Positions 1-4,957 of a DNA stretch of 5,518 nt are shown piece after piece. The notes below the pieces were generated by a model. The model had not been told where the DNA came from. It worked only from the letters and a program-made list of their open reading frames with translations, and searched no databases. Numbering within the stretch: the stretch's first letter is position 1; the number at the start of each line of letters is the position of its first letter. Both the position numbers and the translations under genes were made by a program. Source of the stretch: Bacteroidota bacterium (GTDB lineage Bacteria > Bacteroidota > Bacteroidia > Flavobacteriales > Flavobacteriaceae); contig CANKLD010000091.1 in NCBI GenBank assembly GCA_947483095.1, forward strand, positions 1 to 5,518, given 5' to 3'.

Positions 1-951
1 AATTCAAGAACGTTTTCCAATCCAAAAACAGTACAACTGTTCAATCGATATGCAACCTACAACGGTTCAAATCCATATAAAGCACCTGCGTTAATGAATA
101 TGATTTCGCATCTAGAGTTTAATCTTGGGGCATATTTGCCTAAAAAAGGCATGCATCAAATTACTACCCATTTGGCCAAACTTGCAGAAGAAGCTAATGT
201 GGAAATTAAATACAATGCCACCGTTGGAAACATAGCAGTTGGCTCTAATAACCAAATTACTTCCATTAAAAGTAATGGGGTTAATTATCCCTTTGATATT
301 GTGGCAAGCGATGTCGATCTGCATGTGCTTTACAAGTATTTGTTGCCAAAATCTTTTACCCCTAAAAAGTTAATTCAACAAGAAAAATCAAGTAGTGCCT
401 ATGTATTTTATTGGGGAATAAACAAAGAATTTGCATCATTAGGCCTGCATAATATTTTGTTTAGTGATGATTATAAAAAGGAATTTGATCATTTGTTTTC
501 AAAACAATTTCCAACTGATGACCCTACTGTTTATATCAATATTACTTCCAAATATTGCAAAGATGATGCGCCAGAAGGTTGTGAAAACTGGTTTGTAATG
601 GTAAATGTGCCGCACAATAAAAACGAAAGTATCAATTACGAAGCCGATATTCGTAAAAATGTTGTTGAAAAAATTAATGCAATATTGAAAACCGATATCG
701 AAAAATACATCATTTCTGAAAGTACGTTAACTCCAGTTGATATCGAAAACCAAACTTCGTCTTACGGAGGATCGCTATATGGCAATTCTAGCAACAATAA
801 ATTTGCAGCGTTTTTACGACATGCTAATTTTTCGTCAAGTATCAAAAATTTATATCTTGTAGGAGGAAGTGTGCATCCTGGCGGAGGTATTCCATTGTGC
901 CTATTCAGTGCAAAAATTGCGAGTCAATTAATAGTAGAAAGAGAAAAGTAA
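1..951 (+). CDS. crtD: Carotenoid desaturase, CrtD/CrtI family (5' end missing)
   Basis: The frame is open from base 1 to the TAA at 949-951, giving 316 residues. Family members have roughly 490, so the N-terminal FAD-binding GxGxxG part lies outside the window. The methionine at 94 is internal, because the upstream in-frame residues (FNRYATYNGSNPYKAP) are already typical family sequence. Near the C-terminus, NLYLVGGSVHPGGGIPL is the conserved dinucleotide/FAD-binding motif of phytoene-desaturase-type flavoproteins, which dehydrogenate polyene chains at the membrane. From memory of the family, the SVHPGGGIPL form and the adjacent cruF and crtA-like genes fit 1-hydroxycarotenoid 3,4-desaturase (CrtD) better than phytoene desaturase (CrtI). 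No crtB lies beside it in the window, which would be the usual partner of crtI. The superfamily is certain; the CrtD assignment is moderate. The stop overlaps the next start (TAATG), which suggests translational coupling. Confidence 0.85.
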   Translation, partial: NSRTFSNPKTVQLFNRYATYNGSNPYKAPALMNMISHLEFNLGAYLPKKGMHQITTHLAKLAEEANVEIKYNATVGNIAVGSNNQITSIKSNGVNYPFDIVASDVDLHVLYKYLLPKSFTPKKLIQQEKSSSAYVFYWGINKEFASLGLHNILFSDDYKKEFDHLFSKQFPTDDPTVYINITSKYCKDDAPEGCENWFVMVNVPHNKNESINYEADIRKNVVEKINAILKTDIEKYIISESTLTPVDIENQTSSYGGSLYGNSSNNKFAAFLRHANFSSSIKNLYLVGGSVHPGGGIPLCLFSAKIASQLIVEREK

Positions 952-1577
952 TGCTAAAGACCTATAAATCCTATTTATTGTATTTCTTAATTCTGGTCTA
1001 TATTTCAGGGTCAATTGGGTTTGTAGTAGATCCAACTTTTTTTAGTCCTTTTACGCCTTATACCTTATTACTAAGTTGTTTTGTTTTTTTAATTCATAGC
1101 ACACTGGCCGACAAAAAGTTTCTAGTTGCCTTTTTTTCTATCGCTTTTTTAGGTTTTATTATTGAAGTAATTGGAGTAAAAACGGGGCTGGTTTTTGGAA
1201 AATATTCCTATGGAGAAGGATTAGGATTCAAATTACTTGATGTCCCACTGATTATTTCCATCAATTGGGCAATGCTTATTTGTGCTGGAATTAGAATAGT
1301 AAGTGGTATATTTGCAAATAAAATTGCATCATTAGTTGTGGCAGCTTTATTAGTTACGCTTATTGATTTACTAATTGAACAAGTGGCGCCGAAACTCGAT
1401 TTTTGGCAATTTGAAGGAGGATTACCCGGTTTACATAATTATTTGGGTTGGATTGGAGTGGCTTTTTTTACGTCTTACTTTTTTTACCCAACAATTATAA
1501 AAGGCAATCGTTCCGTTTCATTAATACTATTGATTTTACAAATTATATTCTTTACTTCTTTATATCTATTTATTTAA
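951..1577 (+). CDS. cruF: Carotenoid 1,2-hydratase-like membrane protein, CruF/DUF422 family
   Basis: This 208-residue, very hydrophobic protein has about six or seven likely membrane segments. CruF adds water across the C-1',2' double bond of an acyclic (psi) carotenoid end, giving a 1'-hydroxy group. Family-type signatures are E72 followed by the stretch at 75-92 (GxKTGxxFGxYxYxxxLG), DVPLIISINWAML at 97-109, and D139/E143 with HNYLGW at 162-167. I chose ATG 951 because it overlaps the upstream stop by 1 nt and gives a normal membrane-inserting N-terminus. The in-frame alternative at 897 would add 18 polar, basic residues that merely overlap the desaturase gene. The stop is 1 nt before crtZ. 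The family also includes archaeal enzymes acting on other carotenoids, so the exact substrate is inferred from the neighbours. Confidence 0.85.
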   Translation: MLKTYKSYLLYFLILVYISGSIGFVVDPTFFSPFTPYTLLLSCFVFLIHSTLADKKFLVAFFSIAFLGFIIEVIGVKTGLVFGKYSYGEGLGFKLLDVPLIISINWAMLICAGIRIVSGIFANKIASLVVAALLVTLIDLLIEQVAPKLDFWQFEGGLPGLHNYLGWIGVAFFTSYFFYPTIIKGNRSVSLILLILQIIFFTSLYLFI

Positions 1578-1578
1578 C

Positions 1579-2061
1579 ATGGAAATAATAATTAATTGCA
1601 GCATCGTTTTAGTCACTTTTATACTAACAGAATTTTCTGCTTGGGCAAATCACAAATACATCATGCATGGGTTTTTGTGGTATTTCCATGCAGATCACCA
1701 CAAAAAAGACCACAAAAGTTGGTTTGAACGAAATGATTTCTTTTTTATCACTTATGCTGTACCAAGTTGGTTACTCATTATGTTTGGTATGATGAACCAA
1801 TATGCCTGGTATACTTGGGTTGGTTTTGGAATTTTACTTTATGGTTTAGCTTATTTTGTAGTACATGACTTGATTATACACCAACGTTTCAAAGTGCTTA
1901 CTAAAACTAAAAACGTATATGTTTTAGCCTTACGTCGTGCGCACAAAATGCACCACAAAAACACTGGAAAAGAAGGTGGCGAAAGTTTTGGAATGTTAAT
2001 TATTAAGAGGAAATACATTCAAGATGCTTTAAAAAAATCTAAAACTCAGTACGCTAATTAA
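1579..2061 (+). CDS. crtZ: Beta-carotene (beta-ring) 3-hydroxylase
   Basis: This 160-residue membrane di-iron hydroxylase belongs to the fatty-acid-hydroxylase superfamily. It adds a 3-hydroxyl to the beta-ionone ring of carotenoids. All four histidine clusters expected of CrtZ are present: H25-H30 (HKYIMH), H37/H40/H41 (HADHH), H96-H101 (HDLIIH) and H122/H125/H126 (HKMHH). They flank hydrophobic helices at about 3-20, 56-72 and 77-95. The length is normal for bacterial CrtZ (about 150-175). The start lies 1 nt after the cruF stop with no room for a separate leader, so translation is probably coupled. The lysine-rich C-terminus is probably cytosolic. In this operon the substrate would be the single ring of a gamma-carotene-type monocyclic carotenoid, or beta-carotene if the cell also makes bicyclic products. 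Confidence 0.95.
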   Translation: MEIIINCSIVLVTFILTEFSAWANHKYIMHGFLWYFHADHHKKDHKSWFERNDFFFITYAVPSWLLIMFGMMNQYAWYTWVGFGILLYGLAYFVVHDLIIHQRFKVLTKTKNVYVLALRRAHKMHHKNTGKEGGESFGMLIIKRKYIQDALKKSKTQYAN

Positions 2062-2073
2062 GCATTCATACCA

Positions 2074-2781
2074 ATGAGTCAAATAACTACTTGCACTTTT
2101 TTTAAATTGGAAACTTTTCCCAACAAACTTTGGGCTTTTTCCCAAATGCAATTAGGGCATGCTCATTTCAAAAATATTGACGGACTTGTATTCTACAAAC
2201 TATTGGGTTCAGGTGCTGAAAATGGTTTTAGTTCGAAGCCCAACTTTGGCACCTATGCCTTATTGTGTATTTGGGAATCAGAAATGCATGCCACTATTTA
2301 TTTTGAAAACAATTCGTTTTTTAACAAGTATAAATCCAAAAGCGCCGAATCATTTACCGTTTTTGCAAATGCAGCAGAAGCCCATGGAAAATGGGACGGG
2401 AAACAACCTTTTGTTTCCAATGCTACTTTGGCTTTAGATCAACCTGTAATGGTTTTAACACGAGCCAGTATTCGGCTTTCAAAATTAATTTCTTTTTGGA
2501 GTAAAGTCGGTAAAGTGAGTAAAAGTTTAGAAGAATACGATGGACTCGCAATGTCAATAGGCGTTGGCGAATGGCCTTTAATCCAACAAGCCACTTTAAG
2601 TATTTGGAAAACGCAAGCCGAAATGATTGATTATGCCTATAAAAATGAAAAACACAAAGAAGTTGTTCGTCTTACCAGAAAACTCAAATGGTATAAAGAA
2701 GAACTATTCGCACGATTTATTCCCTATAAATTTTCAGGTCAATGGAATGGTAAAAATGTGGAGACTATTTTAGAGTTCTAA
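2074..2781 (+). CDS. crtA: Spheroidene monooxygenase (CrtA)-like protein
   Basis: This 235-residue protein resembles the CrtA family, whose purple-bacterial members put a 2-keto group on acyclic 1-methoxy or 1-hydroxy carotenoid ends using oxygen. Visible family features are FxxxxWAFxQM near residues 15-25, the KLLGSGAENGFSSKPN block at 42-57 followed by a YALLCIWE strand, VLTRASIR around 127-134, GEWPLIQQATLSIW around 165-178, a KHKEVVRL histidine region around 193-200, and WYKEELFARF around 206-215. There is no signal peptide or obvious membrane segment. The start is 12 nt after crtZ on the same strand, so it is the last gene of the operon. Acting after CruF and CrtD, it would oxidise C-2' of the hydrated psi end. 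The family is well supported; the substrate and whether the product is a ketone or an alcohol are inferred. Confidence 0.82.
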   Translation: MSQITTCTFFKLETFPNKLWAFSQMQLGHAHFKNIDGLVFYKLLGSGAENGFSSKPNFGTYALLCIWESEMHATIYFENNSFFNKYKSKSAESFTVFANAAEAHGKWDGKQPFVSNATLALDQPVMVLTRASIRLSKLISFWSKVGKVSKSLEEYDGLAMSIGVGEWPLIQQATLSIWKTQAEMIDYAYKNEKHKEVVRLTRKLKWYKEELFARFIPYKFSGQWNGKNVETILEF

Positions 2782-2918
2782 TCCTATTTTGTCCAACCTT
2801 GCAGACAGTTAAAATAATACTATTTAATGAAAAGTTAAAACTATTTTCTACTAATTGTAACTTTTTTGTAACTTCTTACGTATAACTATTTCATCACCTA
2901 AAATGAGGGCTAGAAATT

Positions 2919-3782
2919 ATGAGACAACTTAAAATTACCAAGCAGGTTACCAATCGTGAAACCGCATCGTTAGACAAATATTTACAAGAAATTGGAAAAG
3001 TAGATTTGATTACTGCCGATGAAGAGGTAGAATTGGCTCAGAAAATTAAAGCCGGAGATCAAGCTGCACTTGAAAAATTGACAAAAGCCAATTTGCGTTT
3101 CGTAGTTTCGGTAGCCAAACAATATCAAAATCAAGGTTTAACACTTCCCGATTTAATTAATGAAGGAAATTTAGGTTTGATAAAAGCAGCACAACGTTTC
3201 GATGAAACTCGTGGTTTCAAATTCATTTCTTATGCCGTATGGTGGATTCGTCAATCTATTTTGCAAGCTTTGGCAGAACAATCTCGTATCGTTCGCTTGC
3301 CTCTAAATAAAATTGGTTCCATCAATAAAATCAACAAAATGTACGCTTTGTTAGAGCAATCTAATGAAAGACCTCCAACAGCTGAAGAAATTGCTAAGGA
3401 ATTAGACATGACCGTAAACGATGTAAAAGAGTCAATGAAAAATTCTGGTCGTCACTTGTCTATGGACGCTCCTTTAGTTGAAGGAGAAGATTCTAACCTT
3501 TATGACGTATTGCGATCAGGGGAATCACCAAATCCAGATCGTGCATTAATTCAAGAATCATTGCGTACCGAAATTGAGCGTTCTTTGGAAACCTTAACTC
3601 CTAGAGAAGCTGATGTGGTTCGTTTGTATTTTGGATTGGGTGATCAACATCCAATGACCTTAGAAGAAATTGGTGAAACTTTCGATTTAACTCGCGAGCG
3701 TGTTCGACAAATTAAAGAAAAAGCAATTCGCAGATTAAAACATACATCAAGAAGCAAAATCTTGAAAACATATTTAGGATAA
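2919..3782 (+). CDS. rpoD: Primary RNA polymerase sigma factor, Bacteroidota type
   Basis: This 287-residue sigma-70 family housekeeping factor directs RNA polymerase to most promoters. Region 1.2 lies at about 16-50 ([10 protein letters not shown], then a helix rich in glutamate and alanine). Region 2 lies at about 54-127, with the core-binding [18 protein letters not shown] and the -10 recognition segment [13 protein letters not shown]. Region 3 begins at IVRLPLNK. Region 4, at about 215-280, has [15 protein letters not shown] and the helix-turn-helix [19 protein letters not shown]. The protein lacks the acidic region 1.1 and the large non-conserved insert of the 613-residue E. coli RpoD, which is normal for Bacteroidota primary sigma factors that read TTTG/TAnnTTTG promoters. 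ATG 2919 has an A-rich leader and no clear Shine-Dalgarno site. A strong terminator follows the stop by about 37 nt. Confidence 0.97.
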   Translation: MRQLKITKQVTNRETASLDKYLQEIGKVDLITADEEVELAQKIKAGDQAALEKLTKANLRFVVSVAKQYQNQGLTLPDLINEGNLGLIKAAQRFDETRGFKFISYAVWWIRQSILQALAEQSRIVRLPLNKIGSINKINKMYALLEQSNERPPTAEEIAKELDMTVNDVKESMKNSGRHLSMDAPLVEGEDSNLYDVLRSGESPNPDRALIQESLRTEIERSLETLTPREADVVRLYFGLGDQHPMTLEEIGETFDLTRERVRQIKEKAIRRLKHTSRSKILKTYLG

Positions 3783-3819
3783 ATTCGTCTTCAAGTCGAA
3801 TGTCATAAAGTCTTAATGT

Positions 3820-3851
3820 AAAAACTCCGGAATCGCTTTCGGAGTTTTTTT
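3820..3851 (+). terminator. Intrinsic terminator of rpoD
   Basis: A perfect 10-bp inverted repeat, AAAAACTCCG (3820-3829) and CGGAGTTTTT (3840-3849), encloses a 10-nt loop. The stem runs into a seven-T tract at 3845-3851. It sits 38 nt past the rpoD stop, as expected for a rho-independent terminator. Its 3' arm overlaps the probable rpe promoter. Confidence 0.9.
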
Positions 3852-3867
3852 AAAATAACTACTTTTG
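3837..3867 (+). promoter_or_regulatory. Probable housekeeping promoter of rpe
   Basis: TACTTTTG at 3860-3867 matches the Bacteroidota -7 consensus TAnnTTTG exactly. Nineteen bases upstream, TTTC(G) at 3837-3840 is a near match to the -33 element (TTTG). Transcription would start at about 3872-3876, leaving a very short A/C-rich leader of about 11-15 nt before ATG 3887 and no Shine-Dalgarno site. The -33 element lies in the loop and 3' arm of the rpoD terminator. The -7 call is strong; the -33 assignment is tentative. Confidence 0.65.
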
Positions 3868-3886
3868 CACAAACAACTCTACTAAA

Positions 3887-4549
3887 ATGAAAAATACACT
3901 TATTGCCCCATCTGTACTTGCTGCCGATTTCGCTAATCTACAACGCGATATTGAAATGATTAATGCAAGTGAAGCCGATTGGTTTCACATCGATATTATG
4001 GATGGTGTATTTGTTCCTAATATTTCATTTGGAATGCCTGTTTTAGAAGCCATTACCAAACATGCTAAAAAAACAATCGACGTGCATTTGATGATAGTAG
4101 ACCCCGATCGTTATATTAAAACTTTCAAAGATTTGGGCGCGGATATACTAACGGTTCATTACGAAGCGTGCACTCATTTGCACCGAACTTTACAAGCCAT
4201 AAAAGCCGAAGGAATGAAAGCAGGTGTTGCACTAAATCCTCATACCAATATTGATTTATTAGAGGATGTTATTAATGATATAGATTTGGTTTGTTTGATG
4301 AGTGTAAACCCAGGTTTTGGTGGGCAATCCTTCATTGAGAATACCTATACAAAAATTGAAAAATTAAAAGCGTTGATAAACCGAAAAGGCGCTTCAACCA
4401 TAATTGAAATAGACGGTGGAGTTACCAATAAAAATGCCGTTCAATTGGTTCAAGCGGGTGCCGATGTTTTGGTAGCAGGGAATTATGTTTTCAAAGCAGA
4501 AAATCCAACACAAACAATAGCCGAGTTGAAGAAATTGACTGCGATTTAA
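3887..4549 (+). CDS. rpe: Ribulose-phosphate 3-epimerase
   Basis: This 220-residue cytosolic TIM-barrel enzyme interconverts D-ribulose 5-phosphate and D-xylulose 5-phosphate in the pentose phosphate pathway. The whole family pattern is visible: APSVLAADFANL at 7-18; HIDIMDGVFVPN at 34-45 with metal ligand H34 and catalytic D36; DVHLMI with H67; MSVNPGFGGQSF at 138-149 (phosphate and flexible active-site loop); EIDGGV at 174-179 with the second catalytic aspartate D176; and AGADVLVAGNYVF near the C-terminus, which completes the phosphate site. The length is normal (about 215-225) and no key residue is missing. It has its own likely promoter just upstream and a terminator 15 nt downstream, so it looks monocistronic. 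Its product feeds nucleotide precursors and erythrose 4-phosphate synthesis. Confidence 0.97.
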   Translation: MKNTLIAPSVLAADFANLQRDIEMINASEADWFHIDIMDGVFVPNISFGMPVLEAITKHAKKTIDVHLMIVDPDRYIKTFKDLGADILTVHYEACTHLHRTLQAIKAEGMKAGVALNPHTNIDLLEDVINDIDLVCLMSVNPGFGGQSFIENTYTKIEKLKALINRKGASTIIEIDGGVTNKNAVQLVQAGADVLVAGNYVFKAENPTQTIAELKKLTAI

Positions 4550-4563
4550 TTATTTATTAAATT

Positions 4564-4604
4564 CACAAAAAAAGTCCAAGAGAAATCTTGGACTTTTTTT
4601 TGTG
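4564..4604. terminator. Shared (bidirectional) terminator between rpe and the tRNA-Arg region
   Basis: A long inverted repeat has its 5' arm at 4564-4580 (CACA, A-run, GTCCAAG) and its 3' arm at 4587-4604 (CTTGGAC, T-run, GTG), with a 6-nt loop AGAAAT. There are seven A on one side and eight T on the other, so each strand reads as a GC-containing stem followed by a U-tract. It terminates rpe on the plus strand and can stop minus-strand transcripts that pass the tRNA repeats. Its last four bases (TGTG) are also the first four of the adjacent 140-bp repeat. Confidence 0.88.
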
Positions 4605-4619
4605 ACCGCGGAGGGATTC

Positions 4620-4639
4620 CCTGTCTGCCGACAGGCAGG
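4620..4639. repeat. 20-nt palindromic insert in pseudo-tRNA A, T-loop
   Basis: CCTGTCTGCCGACAGGCAGG lies between TTC and GAA of the T-loop; the functional tRNA has TTCGAA uninterrupted. The insert is an imperfect palindrome that can fold as CCTGTCTG/CAGGCAGG with one G-T pair, or as CCTGTC/GACAGG. Copy B has the identical insert at 4760-4779. Confidence 0.88.
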
Positions 4640-4674
4640 GAACGCCCAACCCTCAGAGCCGAAATCTGATATTC

Positions 4675-4694
4675 CCTGCCTTCCGGCAGGCAGG
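4675..4694. repeat. 20-nt palindromic insert in pseudo-tRNA A, D-arm
   Basis: This 20-nt insert sits between ATTC and TATCC on the plus strand, where the functional tRNA reads ATTCTATCC. It differs from the perfect palindrome in copy B by a single G to T change at 4682. Confidence 0.88.
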
Positions 4695-4704
4695 TATCCA
4701 GTTG

Positions 4705-4738
4705 AAATAAAAACTCCTTGTAGAATAATACAAGGAGT
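4705..4738 (-). terminator. Minus-strand intrinsic terminator in repeat A
   Basis: A perfect 10-bp stem, ACTCCTTGTA (4713-4722) and TACAAGGAGT (4729-4738), encloses the loop GAATAA. On the minus strand the stem is followed by UUUUUAUUU; on the plus strand no T-tract follows, so it acts on minus-strand transcripts. It is an exact copy of the terminator at 4845-4878. Confidence 0.82.
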
Positions 4739-4759
4739 AATGTGACCGCGGAGGGGTTC

Positions 4760-4779
4760 CCTGTCTGCCGACAGGCAGG
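4760..4779. repeat. 20-nt palindromic insert in pseudo-tRNA B, T-loop
   Basis: Its sequence and position are identical to the T-loop insert of copy A. It is of the same family as the D-arm insert: both start CCTG and end GGCAGG, and they differ at only two of 20 positions. Confidence 0.88.
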
Positions 4780-4814
4780 GAACCCCAAACCCTCAGAGCC
4801 GAAATCTGATATTC

Positions 4815-4834
4815 CCTGCCTGCCGGCAGGCAGG
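4815..4834. repeat. Perfect 20-nt palindrome in pseudo-tRNA B, D-arm
   Basis: CCTGCCTGCCGGCAGGCAGG equals its own reverse complement over all 20 bases. Its GC content contrasts sharply with the surrounding AT-rich DNA, which marks it as an inserted repeat rather than drifted tRNA sequence. Confidence 0.9.
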
Positions 4835-4844
4835 TATCCAGTTG

Positions 4845-4878
4845 AAATAAAAACTCCTTGTAGAATAATACAAGGAGT
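4845..4878 (-). terminator. Intrinsic terminator of tRNA-Arg
   Basis: This has the same 10-bp perfect hairpin (4853-4862 with 4869-4878). On the minus strand it begins 4 nt after the tRNA discriminator base and ends in a U-tract. It should end the yqeY/GIY-YIG/tRNA transcript. The U-tract runs directly into the truncated pseudo-tRNA B. Confidence 0.87.
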
Positions 4879-4882
4879 AATG

Positions 4883-4956
4883 TGACCGCGGAGGGGTTCG
4901 AACCCCCAACCCTCAGAGCCGAAATCTGATATTCTATCCAGTTGAACTACGCAGCC
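4883..4956 (-). tRNA. tRNA-Arg, anticodon UCG
   Basis: The 74-nt minus-strand sequence folds into a full cloverleaf. The acceptor is GGCTGCG/CGCGGTC (two G-U pairs) with discriminator A. The D-stem is GTTC/GAAT with loop AACTGGATA containing the invariant GG. The anticodon stem is TCAGA/TCTGA with loop TTTCGGC (U33, anticodon TCG at 34-36, G37). The variable loop is 5 nt (GGGTT). The T-stem is GGGGG/CCCTC with loop TTCGAAC. It would read CGA and other CGN codons. CCA is not encoded (ACAT follows), so it is added after transcription. The 5' end is only 1 nt from the stop codon of the GIY-YIG gene, so it is probably cut from a longer mRNA-tRNA transcript. A terminator follows at once. Confidence 0.96.
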
Positions 4957-4957
4957 A

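Larger units (their letters stand above)
4603..4706 (-). pseudogene. Truncated tRNA-Arg pseudogene A with two palindromic inserts
   Basis: On the minus strand this matches tRNA-Arg from nucleotide 11 to the discriminator base 73 (64 nt including the 3' end), but lacks the first 10 nt (5' acceptor strand through G10). It therefore cannot form an acceptor stem. A 20-nt insert splits the T-loop between C56 and G57 (4620-4639). A second splits the D-loop/D-stem border just before G22 (4675-4694). The anticodon arm with UCG is intact. Two further substitutions, at 4616 and 4644, fall in the T-arm. It cannot serve as a tRNA. Confidence 0.9.
4601..4740 (-). repeat. 140-bp tRNA-derived direct repeat, copy A
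   Basis: This is one of two head-to-tail 140-bp units. It matches the unit starting at 4741 with four substitutions (at 4616, 4644, 4647 and 4682), about 97% identity. Read on the minus strand, each unit consists of a hairpin terminator and then a 5'-truncated tRNA-Arg carrying two 20-nt palindromic inserts. Phase with the real tRNA is exact: TGTGACCGCGG begins at 4601, 4741 and 4881. Confidence 0.93.
4743..4846 (-). pseudogene. Truncated tRNA-Arg pseudogene B with two palindromic inserts
   Basis: This has the same structure as the copy at 4603-4706: it lacks the 5' 10 nt, has 20-nt inserts at 4760-4779 (T-loop) and 4815-4834 (D-arm), and keeps an intact anticodon arm. Outside the inserts it differs from the functional tRNA by one base (4787, C to A on the plus strand, at the T-stem/variable-loop side). 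This points to a fairly recent origin or continued gene conversion. Confidence 0.9.
4741..4880 (-). repeat. 140-bp tRNA-derived direct repeat, copy B
   Basis: This is the second 140-bp unit, directly next to the intact tRNA-Arg at 4883. It is closer to the intact tRNA than copy A: outside the two inserts it has one substitution in the shared 64 nt, whereas copy A has two. Because copies A and B share both inserts at identical positions, the insertions most simply predate the duplication of this unit. Confidence 0.93.

Noticed and set aside
112..324. 70-codon minus-strand frame inside the desaturase gene
   Set aside because: It lies fully within a well-conserved coding region on the other strand and has no recognisable protein features.
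897..950. Earlier start for the CruF-like protein
   Set aside because: The 18 extra residues are polar and lie within the desaturase C-terminal codons. ATG 951 overlaps the stop in the usual coupled way and fits the family N-terminus.
2159..2437. 92-codon plus-strand frame inside the CrtA-like gene
   Set aside because: It is an out-of-frame shadow of the recognised monooxygenase family sequence.
2782..2918. rpoD promoter in the 137-bp gap
   Set aside because: TTTG at 2865-2868 followed after 18 bases by TATTTCAT (2887-2894), and TAACTTTT at 2858-2865, are only partial matches to TTTG/TAnnTTTG. A promoter is expected here, but I cannot choose one. No terminator hairpin for the carotenoid operon is evident either.
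4546..4788. Open reading frame of 80 codons on the minus strand
   Set aside because: It is made of two pseudo-tRNA segments, terminators and the 20-nt palindromes. The peptide (LPVGRQG, PACRQTG) is simply the palindrome translated, and it overlaps the rpe stop.
4620..4834. Restriction, partition or origin-type palindrome cluster
   Set aside because: The palindromes interrupt tRNA-derived sequence at exact points with an empty-site counterpart, so insertion explains them better than a binding-site array.
4601..4880. CRISPR array
   Set aside because: There are only two 140-bp units with no short repeat/variable spacer pattern. The content is tRNA, terminator and palindromes.
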